Assembly: GCF_042752395.1 (NCBI RefSeq) | Contig: NZ_JBHYXZ010000024.1 | Location: forward strand, 11,933 to 75,932 | Source of the DNA: Actinosynnema sp042752395 | GTDB taxonomy: Bacteria; Actinomycetota; Actinomycetes; Mycobacteriales; Pseudonocardiaceae | DNA: 64,000 bases | Direction: 5' to 3' | Made by a program: the position numbers and the translations under genes | In this document: piece after piece, positions 25,401 to 32,740 of the stretch | Layout of the letters: the number at the start of each line of letters is the position of its first letter | Position numbering within the stretch: position 1 is the stretch's first letter | The notes under the pieces: model-generated | Database searches by the model: none | The model's input: only the letters and a program-made list of their open reading frames with translations | What the model was told of the DNA's origin: nothing

Positions 25401-26699
25401 ATGTTCGTCCGGCGGATCGCGGTCGTGGGAACGGGTTACGTGGGCCTGACGACGGGGGCGTGCCTGGCCTCCCTCGGGCATCGGGTCGTGTGCGCCGACG
25501 TGGACGCGCTGAAGGTGGCCCGGCTGCGCGCCGGGCAGGTCGACATCCTGGAGCCCGGTCTCGCGGACCTGGTCGTGGAGGGCCGGTCCGCAGGCCGGCT
25601 CGAGTTCGTGGAGGGCGCGCGGCACGCCGTCGCCGACGCCGAGGTGGTGTTCCTGTGCCTGCCGACGCCCATGGGCGCGGGCGGCGCGGCCGACCTCGCC
25701 GCCATCGAGGCGGTGGCCGCCGAGATCCGCGACGTGCTGCCCCGCGACGCGGTGGTGGTGTGCAAGTCCACCGTCCCGGTCGGCACGTCGACCAGGGTCG
25801 CGGCGCTGCTCGGGCGCGACGACGTGGCGGTGGTCTCGAACCCCGAGTTCCTGCGCGAGGGCAGCGCGGTCCGCGACTTCCTGCACCCCGACCGGATCGT
25901 GGTCGGCGCCGGCTCGCCGCGCGCCGCCGAACGCGTCGCCGCGCTGTTCACCCGGCTCGGCGCGCCCACCGTGCTGATGGACGCGGCCAGCGCCGAGATG
26001 GTCAAGTACGCCGCCAACTGCTTCCTGGCCATGAAGCTGTCCTACGTCAACGCGGTCGCCGAGCTGTGCGAGCTGGTCGGCGCCGACGTCACCTCCGTCA
26101 CCGAGGGCATGGGCCACGACAAGCGCATCGGCCAGTCGTTCCTCCAGCCCGGACCCGGCTGGGGCGGGTCGTGCCTGCCCAAGGACACGCACGCCATGGT
26201 CCGCATCGCCGACGCCGTCGGCGTGGACTTCTCGCTGGTCAGGGCCACCATCGAGACGAACGCGCGGCAGCAGCGGCGGGTCGTGGACAAGCTGCGGCGC
26301 GCCATCGGGCCGCTGGCGGGCGCCCGCGTGGGCGTGCTGGGGCTCGCGTTCAAGGCGGGCACCAACGACCTGCGCGACTCGCCCGCCCTGGCGGTGGCCG
26401 AGCTGCTCGCGTTCGAGGGCGCGGAGCTGGTGGCCCACGACCCCGGGATCGACCGGCCGCTGGCGGGCATGACCGTGGTGGACTCGCCGTACGCGGCGGT
26501 GCGCGACGCGGACGCGGTGGTGCTGCTGACCGAGTGGCCGGAGTTCCGCGCGCTCGACTGGGGCCTGGTGGCGTCCGCGATGGCCGGTTCGACGGTGCTG
26601 GACACCCGCAACCACCTCGACCCGGACGCGGTGGCGCGGGCCGGCCTCGTGCTCCACGGCCTGGGCCGCGACCTGCGCGTCCCGGACCAGGCGAGGTGA
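25401..26699 (+). CDS. UDP-glucose/GDP-mannose 6-dehydrogenase
   Basis: A 432-residue NAD-dependent nucleotide-sugar dehydrogenase, oxidising the C6 alcohol to a uronic acid. IAVVGTGYVGLTTGACL (residues 6-22) is the NAD loop. NPEFLREGSAVRDFLHPDR near 151-169 and the catalytic Cys258 in GWGGSCLPKDT are the family motifs. LGLAFKAGTNDLRDSPAL near 313 is the start of the UDP-binding domain. Start ATG at 25401. UDP-glucuronate is the most common product and could feed the surface-glycan genes at 31-45 kb, but the genes are not adjacent. Confidence 0.92.
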   Translation: MFVRRIAVVGTGYVGLTTGACLASLGHRVVCADVDALKVARLRAGQVDILEPGLADLVVEGRSAGRLEFVEGARHAVADAEVVFLCLPTPMGAGGAADLAAIEAVAAEIRDVLPRDAVVVCKSTVPVGTSTRVAALLGRDDVAVVSNPEFLREGSAVRDFLHPDRIVVGAGSPRAAERVAALFTRLGAPTVLMDAASAEMVKYAANCFLAMKLSYVNAVAELCELVGADVTSVTEGMGHDKRIGQSFLQPGPGWGGSCLPKDTHAMVRIADAVGVDFSLVRATIETNARQQRRVVDKLRRAIGPLAGARVGVLGLAFKAGTNDLRDSPALAVAELLAFEGAELVAHDPGIDRPLAGMTVVDSPYAAVRDADAVVLLTEWPEFRALDWGLVASAMAGSTVLDTRNHLDPDAVARAGLVLHGLGRDLRVPDQAR

Positions 26700-26773
26700 G
26701 GTTCAGCGGATCTTCAGGAGACATCTCGTTAGCCGGGGTAACAAAACCGGGTCGCGGGACGTAGGTTGACGGG

Positions 26774-28570
26774 GTGTTCACCACCCGACCTGAGCTGGCC
26801 GGCACGCACGGCATGGTGGCCTCCACGCACTGGCTCGCGTCCACCGCGGGCATGGCCGTCCTGGAGGACGGCGGCAACGCCTTCGACGCCGCGGTCGCCG
26901 TCGGCTTCGTGCTGCAGGTGGTGGAGCCGCACCTCAACGGGCCCGGCGGCGAGGTCCCCGTGGTGTTCGCCGCGGCGGGCGAGACCGCGCCGCGCGTGCT
27001 GTGCGGCCAGGGCGTCGCGCCCGCCGGCGCCACCATCGGGCACTACCGCGGGCTCGGGCTCGACCTGGTGCCCGGCAGCGGGTTGCTGGCCGCCACCGTG
27101 CCGGGCGCGTGGGACGGCTGGCTGACGCTGCTGCGCGACTACGGCACCAAGTCGCTGCGCGACGTGCTCGGCTACGCGATCGGGTACGCGCGCGACGGGT
27201 TCCCGCTGCTGGAGCGGGTGTCGTTCACCATCTCGACGGTCGCCGACCTGTTCCGCGACCACTGGACGTCGTCGGCGGCGCTGTGGCTGCCGGGCGGCAA
27301 GCCGCCCGCCGCCGGGACGCGCTTCCGCAACCCCCGGCTCGCCGACACCTGGGAGTGGCTGCTGGCCGCCGGCGAGGCGGCGGGCGCCGACCGCGAGGCG
27401 CAGATCGACGCGGCGCGGCGGGCGTGGTCGCAGGGTTTCGTGGCGGCGCAGGTGGACGAGTTCGCCCGGATCGCGCACCGCGACGACTCCGGCGCCGACC
27501 ACGCCGGGGTGCTCACCGGCGAGGACATGGCGTCGTGGGAGGCGGGCTACGAGGACGCCGTGTCGGTGGACTTCGGGCCGTGGACCGTGGTGAAGCCCGG
27601 GGCGTGGACCCAGGGACCGGTGCTGCTGCAGCAGTTGCTGCTGCTGGAGGGCTTCGCCGACCGGCTCTCCTACGTGGACGGCGTGCCGACGGCGGAGACG
27701 GTGCACCTCGCGGTGGAGGCGGCGAAGCTCGCGTTCGCCGACCGGGAGGCGTGGTACGGCGACACCGGCGACGTGCCGCTCGACCTGCTCCTGTCCCGGG
27801 ACTACGCGGACCGGCGGCGGCGACTCGTCGGCGACCACGCCTCGCTCGACCTGCGGCCCGGCTCGCCCGGCGCGGTCGCGGCCCGGCTGCCCGGCCACGT
27901 GCTGCGCGGCCCGCGCCTCGCCGGGCAGGAGGAGGACGGCGGCGCGCTCGGCGAACCCACGGTTTCCCGCACCGGCGCGGTCAAGGGCGACACGGTCCAC
28001 GTCGACGTGGTGGACCGCTGGGGCAACATCGTGTCGGCCACCCCGTCCGGCGGCTGGCTCCAGTCCTCGCCGACGATCCCCTCGCTGGGGTTCTGCCTCG
28101 GCAGCCGGGCGCAGATGTTCTGGCTGGAACCGGACCTGCCGAACTCGCTGGCCCCGGGCAAGCGGCCCCGCATCACGCTGTCCCCGACGCTGGCGCTGCG
28201 CGACGGCCTGCCCGCGCTCGGGTTCGGCACGCCCGGCGGCGACCAGCAGGACCAGTGGCAGCTCGGGTTCTGGCTCGCGCACACCGCCGGCGGGATGAAC
28301 CTCCAGGAGGCCATCGACTCGCCGATGTGGCACACCAACGCGTTCCCCAGCTCGTTCTACCCGCGGTCGTGGACGCCGGGCGAGGTCGTGGTCGAGTCCC
28401 GCCTCGGCCGGGCGGCGCTGGACGAGCTGCGCGACCGCGGTCACGCGGTGGTGGACGCGGGCCCGTGGGCGCTGGGCCGGATGTCCGCGGTGTCCCGGGA
28501 CTCCCGCGACGGCCTGCTGCGCGCCGCCGCCAACGCGCGCGGGGCGCAGGGCTACGCGGTCGGCCGGTAG
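26774..28570 (+). CDS. Gamma-glutamyltransferase family protein
   Basis: A 598-residue Ntn-hydrolase-fold protein of the gamma-glutamyltranspeptidase family. N-terminal GMVASTHWLASTAGMAVLED and GGNAFDAAVAVGF are family signatures. The predicted self-cleavage nucleophile is Thr in KGDTVHVDVVDRWGNIVS near residue 413, where the usual TTH is TVH. FGTPGGDQQDQWQLGFWL near residue 489 is the C-terminal substrate loop. No signal peptide is evident, so it may be cytosolic. TAGGTT at 26762-26767 and a GTG at 26774 fit leaderless translation. Confidence 0.88.
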   Translation: MFTTRPELAGTHGMVASTHWLASTAGMAVLEDGGNAFDAAVAVGFVLQVVEPHLNGPGGEVPVVFAAAGETAPRVLCGQGVAPAGATIGHYRGLGLDLVPGSGLLAATVPGAWDGWLTLLRDYGTKSLRDVLGYAIGYARDGFPLLERVSFTISTVADLFRDHWTSSAALWLPGGKPPAAGTRFRNPRLADTWEWLLAAGEAAGADREAQIDAARRAWSQGFVAAQVDEFARIAHRDDSGADHAGVLTGEDMASWEAGYEDAVSVDFGPWTVVKPGAWTQGPVLLQQLLLLEGFADRLSYVDGVPTAETVHLAVEAAKLAFADREAWYGDTGDVPLDLLLSRDYADRRRRLVGDHASLDLRPGSPGAVAARLPGHVLRGPRLAGQEEDGGALGEPTVSRTGAVKGDTVHVDVVDRWGNIVSATPSGGWLQSSPTIPSLGFCLGSRAQMFWLEPDLPNSLAPGKRPRITLSPTLALRDGLPALGFGTPGGDQQDQWQLGFWLAHTAGGMNLQEAIDSPMWHTNAFPSSFYPRSWTPGEVVVESRLGRAALDELRDRGHAVVDAGPWALGRMSAVSRDSRDGLLRAAANARGAQGYAVGR

Positions 28571-28603
28571 CCGCCCGCCGGGCCGGGCCGTCGCCGCGAG
28601 GTT

Positions 28604-28657
28604 GGAACGGCCCCGGCCCGAGGGGGAGGGGGTCGGGACCGTTCCGGCTTCTCGGTG
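28604..28657. terminator. Imperfect hairpin between convergent genes
   Basis: GGAACGG at 28604 pairs with CCGTTCC near 28650, with CCCGA/TCGGG pairing inside. It sits between the convergent genes ending at 28570 and 28683, so it may stop both. No T run follows. Confidence 0.45.
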
Positions 28658-28682
28658 AACCTCCCGGCGGACCGGGTCGGGG

Positions 28683-28952
28683 TCAGCCGCCGAGGAACTC
28701 GAGCCGCACGTCCAGCGGCGCGCCCGCGTCCTGGCCCGCGGCGACGGGGCCGAGGACGACCGGCCCGGCCGGGTCGGCGGTGTCCACCCGGACGATGTCG
28801 CCGACCGTGGCGACCCGGCCCACTTCGCCCTCGACGTCGGGCGTGGTGTGGGCGCCCACCTCGACCGCCTGCGCGGTGCCGCCGAGGCCGAGCAGGACGG
28901 CCGCGCCGCCGAGGGTGACCGCGGCTCCCGCGATGGTCTTCCTGAGGTTCAT
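28683..28952 (-). CDS. Small secreted protein, 89 residues
   Basis: The signal peptide spans residues 1-29 (MNLRKTIAGAAVTLGGAAVL, hydrophobic, ending TAQA). The mature part is about 60 residues, acidic, without Cys, with VGDIVRVDTADPAGPVVLGP near residues 50-69. The ATG at 28952 is preferred over a TTG at 28961. It is divergent from the histidine kinase gene 91 bases away and could be its target or ligand, but nothing proves it. Family not recognised. Confidence 0.65.
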   Translation of the reverse strand: MNLRKTIAGAAVTLGGAAVLLGLGGTAQAVEVGAHTTPDVEGEVGRVATVGDIVRVDTADPAGPVVLGPVAAGQDAGAPLDVRLEFLGG

Positions 28953-29043
28953 GGGCGGCAAAGTGTCGCAACCGGGGGTTGCGGTTCAAGCCCGCTCATC
29001 CCCCGGAGTGGATTACTTCACCCCCTCAGGTGGGCTGTGGGGC

Positions 29044-30024
29044 GTGCCGTACGACGGTCGACGTACCGGCGCGAAGCGCCTGCGGACCGACGCCGACCGG
29101 CGTGGCCTCCCGTACCGTCGTGCCGTGGCGTGGTTGGCGTGGGTCTGGTTCGCGGCGACGTTCGCGCCGCTGGTCTGGCGCAAGCGCTTCCCCGTCGCCG
29201 TGATCGCGGTGACCGGGGTGTCCACCTGGCTGTACTACCTGACCGGCCACTGGGGTCCGCTCATCGTCGCGCCCGCCGTCGCCGTGCTGTCCCTGCGCCG
29301 CACCAGGGTCGTCGAGCAGCGGAGCCGCCAGGTGGAAGAGGAACGGCTGCGGATCGCGCGCGAGGTGCACGACGTCGTCGCGCACAGCCTCGCCATGATC
29401 AACGTGCAGGCCGGCGTCGCCGCGCACGTCGCCGACCGCCGCCCCGAGGAGGCGGTCAAGGCGCTGCGGGCCATCAAGGAGGCGAGCGGTCGCGCGCTGG
29501 ACGACCTGCGCGCCACCCTCGGCGTGCTGCGCACCGGCGAGGGCACGACGCCCGCGCCCAGCCTCGACCGGCTGGACGAGCTGGTGCGGCCGGTGCCCGC
29601 AGCCCGGGTCGTCGGCACGCCGGGGCCGCTGCCCGCCCCCGTGGACGCCGCCGCGTACCGGGTGGTGCAGGAGGCGCTGACCAACGCGATGCGGTACGCG
29701 CCGGACGCGTCCGAGGTCGTCATCTCGTTCGAGCGCACCGAGGACGCGCTGGTCCTCACCGTGGCCGACGACGGTGGCGGCGGCGACCGGCCGCCCCAGG
29801 GCGCGGGCTCCGGCATCCGCGGCATGCGGGAACGGGTGGAGGCGCTCGGTGGCACGCTGGACGCGGGGCCGTCGACCCGGGGCTTCACCGTCAGGGCGGT
29901 CCTACCGTGGGAGGTTCGTGGTGATCAGGGTGGTGCTGGCCGACGACCAGGCGCTGGTGCGCGCGGGTTTCCGCCTGCTGCTCGACACCGAGGACGGGTT
30001 CGAGGTCGTGGGCGAGGCCGGTGA
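29044..30024 (+). CDS. Sensor histidine kinase (HisKA_3 type)
   Basis: A NarL-system kinase. About three membrane helices (around AWLAWVWFAATFAPLVW, FPVAVIAVTGVSTWLYYL, GPLIVAPAVAVLSL) are followed by the HisKA_3 box EERLRIAREVHDVVAHSLAM with the phosphate-accepting His near residue 109. The HATPase_c domain has VVQEALTNAMRYAP and ADDGGGG. The start is uncertain: GTG at 29044 is used; 29008 and 29125 are in frame. The family domain ends at VRAVLPW near 29910, but the frame runs on 104 bases into the response regulator gene, giving an Arg/Gly-rich tail. Confidence 0.85.
   Translation: MPYDGRRTGAKRLRTDADRRGLPYRRAVAWLAWVWFAATFAPLVWRKRFPVAVIAVTGVSTWLYYLTGHWGPLIVAPAVAVLSLRRTRVVEQRSRQVEEERLRIAREVHDVVAHSLAMINVQAGVAAHVADRRPEEAVKALRAIKEASGRALDDLRATLGVLRTGEGTTPAPSLDRLDELVRPVPAARVVGTPGPLPAPVDAAAYRVVQEALTNAMRYAPDASEVVISFERTEDALVLTVADDGGGGDRPPQGAGSGIRGMRERVEALGGTLDAGPSTRGFTVRAVLPWEVRGDQGGAGRRPGAGARGFPPAARHRGRVRGRGRGR
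29909..29914 (+). promoter_or_regulatory. Ribosome binding site deciding the response regulator start
   Basis: GGGAGG lies six bases before GTG 29921 and three before GTG 29918, favouring 29921. Confidence 0.55.
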
Positions 30025-30580
30025 CGGCGAGGAGGCCGTCCGGCGGGCGCACGAGCACCGGCCGGACGTCGTGGTGATGGACATCCGGATGCCCGGCGTC
30101 GACGGCCTGGCCGCCACCCGGCGGATCTGCGCCGAGCTGCCGGACGTGAAGGTCCTGGTGCTGACGACCTTCAACGTGGACGAGTACGTGTTCGAGGCGC
30201 TGCGCGCCGGCGCCTCGGGCTTCCTGCTGAAGGACACCGACCCGGTGGAGCTGCTGCACGCCCTCAAGGTCGTCGCGGAGGGTGAGGCGCTCCTCGCACC
30301 GAGTGTCACCCGGAAGGTGATCGAGGAGTTCGCGAGTCGTCCGGAGCACCGGCGTCCCGACCCCCGGGCGCTGCGCGAGCTGACCGCGCGGGAGCGGGAG
30401 GTGCTGGCGCTCGTGGCCGCCGGCCTGTCCAACGACGAGATCGCCGCGCACCTGGTGATCAGTCCGGCCACCTCCCGGACCCACGTCAGCCGGGTGATGA
30501 CCAAACTGGGCGCGCGGGACCGCGCGCAACTCGTCGTGCTCGCCTATGAATCAGGTTTGGTGTCCCCGCGCCGAGGGTGA
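29921..30580 (+). CDS. NarL/LuxR-type response regulator
   Basis: A 219-residue regulator. Receiver domain residues 1-120: acidic pair in VVLADDQALVRAG, phospho-acceptor Asp54 in VVMDIRMPGVDG, Thr in VLVLTTFNVDEYV, Lys in GFLLKDTDP. The LuxR helix-turn-helix covers residues 150-212: LTAREREVLALVAAGLSNDE, then IAAHLVISPATSRTHVSRV. It overlaps the kinase reading frame by 104 bases and is the obvious partner of that kinase. The targets are not known; the divergent small secreted protein gene is one candidate. Confidence 0.93.
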   Translation: MIRVVLADDQALVRAGFRLLLDTEDGFEVVGEAGDGEEAVRRAHEHRPDVVVMDIRMPGVDGLAATRRICAELPDVKVLVLTTFNVDEYVFEALRAGASGFLLKDTDPVELLHALKVVAEGEALLAPSVTRKVIEEFASRPEHRRPDPRALRELTAREREVLALVAAGLSNDEIAAHLVISPATSRTHVSRVMTKLGARDRAQLVVLAYESGLVSPRRG

Positions 30581-30680
30581 ATATTCATTGTTGGCGCGCG
30601 GTCCGAGGCTCCCCGGACGGGTCCCGCGAAAGTTCTGCGAAAAACAACAAATATCACTGACAGTGACGAAAACGCCGAAA

Positions 30681-30705
30681 CCCGCCGCATTGTGTGTGCG
30701 GCGGG
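30681..30705 (-). terminator. Intrinsic terminator of the minus-strand gene at 30724
   Basis: A perfect 9-bp stem CCCGCCGCA / TGCGGCGGG with a 7-base loop, followed on the minus strand by TTTCGGCGTTTT. It lies 19 bases beyond the stop of the gene ending at 30724 and also separates it from the response regulator. Confidence 0.75.
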
Positions 30706-30723
30706 TGACGTGAACGAAGGGGG

Positions 30724-31098
30724 CTAGGCGATAGCGCCCGGCGGCAGCTTCAGCTTGAACGGCAGCGTGGTCACGACCGCGAGGTCCGACGCCGTCTTCT
30801 TCATCAGCGTCGGCGCGTTGCGCGAGCCGGGCTCCGGCAGGTCCAGGAGCCGGTCCACGGCCTCGACCAGCGGTCCCTCGTAAATCCACACGGCCTGGGC
30901 GGCGCGCCGGCTGTCCCGCACGGCCGGCAGCCGGCCCGCGCGGGCCTCGGTCTCCGACCAGAACAAGATCGAGTCGATGAACCCTCTGCGCTGCTTGAAC
31001 GCCATGATGCGGTCCAGCTGCCCGTCCTCGTCGCGGAGGTGCAGGAACTGGAAGCCGCTTTCGCGCAGCTCGATCACCTTGCTGAGTGCGAGATCCAT
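30724..31098 (-). CDS. Hypothetical protein, 124 residues
   Basis: Not recognised. The ATG at 31098 is preceded by AGAGGTAGGT; the longer frame to 31170 is unsupported. The sequence is a soluble alpha/beta mix without Cys or membrane segments: LALSKVIELRESGFQFLHLR at the start, AFKQRRGFIDSILFWSETEA near 33-52, and KKTASDLAVVTTLPFKLKLP near the end. It has its own terminator. Nothing nearby suggests a function. Confidence 0.7.
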   Translation of the reverse strand: MDLALSKVIELRESGFQFLHLRDEDGQLDRIMAFKQRRGFIDSILFWSETEARAGRLPAVRDSRRAAQAVWIYEGPLVEAVDRLLDLPEPGSRNAPTLMKKTASDLAVVTTLPFKLKLPPGAIA

Positions 31099-31191
31099 GA
31101 CGCACCTACCTCTGTTCTGAGGTCCCCTAGCAGGCACAGGTCGTTCGACCCGGAAATGATCGTACGGCAAGCGGACAAGCCGCCATAGGGA

Positions 31192-31338
31192 CTAGGCCGG
31201 CGGGGCGGTCTCAATACGGGGTCGCCCACCTTCCGATTTCGATGCGGATCGCAGGACGCGAACGGTTCGCACTATAAAAGCGAGCCCGCCCGTGGTGACC
31301 AGGATCACAGTGGGCCACATACCGGTCCTCCGCCGCAT
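31192..31338 (-). CDS. Small single-helix membrane protein, 48 residues
   Basis: ATG at 31338 with AGGAGA four bases upstream, TAG at 31192-31194. A basic N-terminus (MRRRTGMW) precedes one membrane helix (PTVILVTTGGLAFIVRTVRV) and a short charged tail. The good ribosome binding site and the clean single-helix pattern make it more than a chance frame. It is divergent from the AlgX-like gene. Confidence 0.55.
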   Translation of the reverse strand: MRRRTGMWPTVILVTTGGLAFIVRTVRVLRSASKSEGGRPRIETAPPA

Positions 31339-31462
31339 CGGCTCTCCTGTCACCCGGGTAGACGTCCGCCACAGGTGGCGGGTTGCCCGGCGGGCACCGT
31401 GCGAATCACCACCTTGCGGTGAACCGCGAACGGGTGACATGGCCGCCAACTACGCTGTCCGC

Positions 31463-32740
31463 GTGAGCATCGACCCGGCCAAGAACCTCCCGGCGGTGCC
31501 CGAGTCGCTGCTCCCCCGCGAGCACGCGCTCTACCGGCCTCGGCACAGCAGCCGCCAGCGCACCGCGCTGACCCTCGCCGTCATCTTCTTCTGCACGCCC
31601 GCGATGCTGCTGGTCGTCGGCGTGCGGCCGGCCGAGTTCGAGAACCGCAGGCTCGCCGCGTTCCCGTCGATCACCGACGGCTGGGGCTTCTTCACCGGGC
31701 TCAACGCGTGGGCGAGCGACCACGTGCCGCTGCGCGACAAGGCCGTGGCGGTGGCGGACGGCGTCAGCCGCGGCGTGTTCGGCGAGGCGCCGCAGCTCGA
31801 CCGGTCGCAGGACGAGGTCGGCGTGGTGGTCGCCCCGAAGGACCCGTCCCTCGACCGACCCACCCCGACGGCGTTCGTGGACGCGATCGAGGGCAAGGAC
31901 GACTGGCTGTTCCTCGGCGACGACGTCGAGGGCGCCTGCGAACCGCTGATCCCGATCGCCGAGGTGCACGCCCGGCTGGCCCGCCTGCGTCGCGCGGTCG
32001 AGTCGTCCGGCCGCCGGTTCGTGCTGGTCGTCGCGCCGAACAAGAGCACCATGGTGCCGCAGTACCTGCCGTCGAAGTACTTCGGCAAGGACTGCCACGC
32101 CAAGGCGACCGAGGAGTTCTGGAAGGACCTGTCCGCCAAGACGGGCGCGCTGGACCTGCGGTCGCGCATGCACGAGACCGCCAAGCTGAACAACCGGCTG
32201 CCCTACCCCAAGTACGACAGCCACTGGACGCACGACGGCAGCCTGGTCATGGCGCGCGTGATCACCGACACGATCGAACCGGGCACCTCGCGCGGCTGGA
32301 AGGTCCGGCCCACCAACGTGATCGACCGCGAGGGCGACCTCGCCCCGCTGCTCGGCCGGACCGCGACCGACCCGATCCAGTCCTACGACCTCGCGCCGGA
32401 CGGCAGCACCGTGCGCAGCCGCGAGATCACCCCCGACCCCAAGCCGCAGCGGTTCACCCAGCCGCCGTCGAAGGGCGTGGTCGACGCCAAGGTCGGTCTG
32501 CTCGGCGACTCGTTCTCCTACTACGCCGGGCAGTACCTGGTCGCCTGCTTCACCGACCTCACGATGGTCCACGTCGAACGCCTCTCCGGCAACGCCCGCG
32601 AGGTCGCGCGCGCACTCGCCGCCACCGACGTCGTGGTGCTCGAAGCCGCGGAGCGGCTGCTGGTCAGCGGGCTGGACCCGGTCCTCGAACCGCCGGTCAT
32701 CGACGTCATCGCCGAGGAGCTGGCCAAGCAGCCGCGCTAA
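31463..32740 (+). CDS. AlgX/AlgJ-like SGNH-fold O-acetylation protein
   Basis: A 425-residue membrane-anchored protein. One N-terminal helix near residues 35-53 (ALTLAVIFFCTPAMLLVVGV) is followed by an extracytoplasmic SGNH-hydrolase-like domain of the AlgX/AlgJ/DltD group. YDSHWTHDGSLVMARVITD near 252-270 is the DxH motif and VGLLGDSFSYYAGQYL near 340-355 the GDS nucleophile region. Such proteins transfer acetyl groups to exopolysaccharides. GTG 31463 is used; ATG 31439 is possible. Its stop overlaps the convergent acyltransferase gene stop (CTAA shared), and three acyltransferase-3-type proteins are encoded just beyond. Confidence 0.82.
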   Translation: MSIDPAKNLPAVPESLLPREHALYRPRHSSRQRTALTLAVIFFCTPAMLLVVGVRPAEFENRRLAAFPSITDGWGFFTGLNAWASDHVPLRDKAVAVADGVSRGVFGEAPQLDRSQDEVGVVVAPKDPSLDRPTPTAFVDAIEGKDDWLFLGDDVEGACEPLIPIAEVHARLARLRRAVESSGRRFVLVVAPNKSTMVPQYLPSKYFGKDCHAKATEEFWKDLSAKTGALDLRSRMHETAKLNNRLPYPKYDSHWTHDGSLVMARVITDTIEPGTSRGWKVRPTNVIDREGDLAPLLGRTATDPIQSYDLAPDGSTVRSREITPDPKPQRFTQPPSKGVVDAKVGLLGDSFSYYAGQYLVACFTDLTMVHVERLSGNAREVARALAATDVVVLEAAERLLVSGLDPVLEPPVIDVIAEELAKQPR

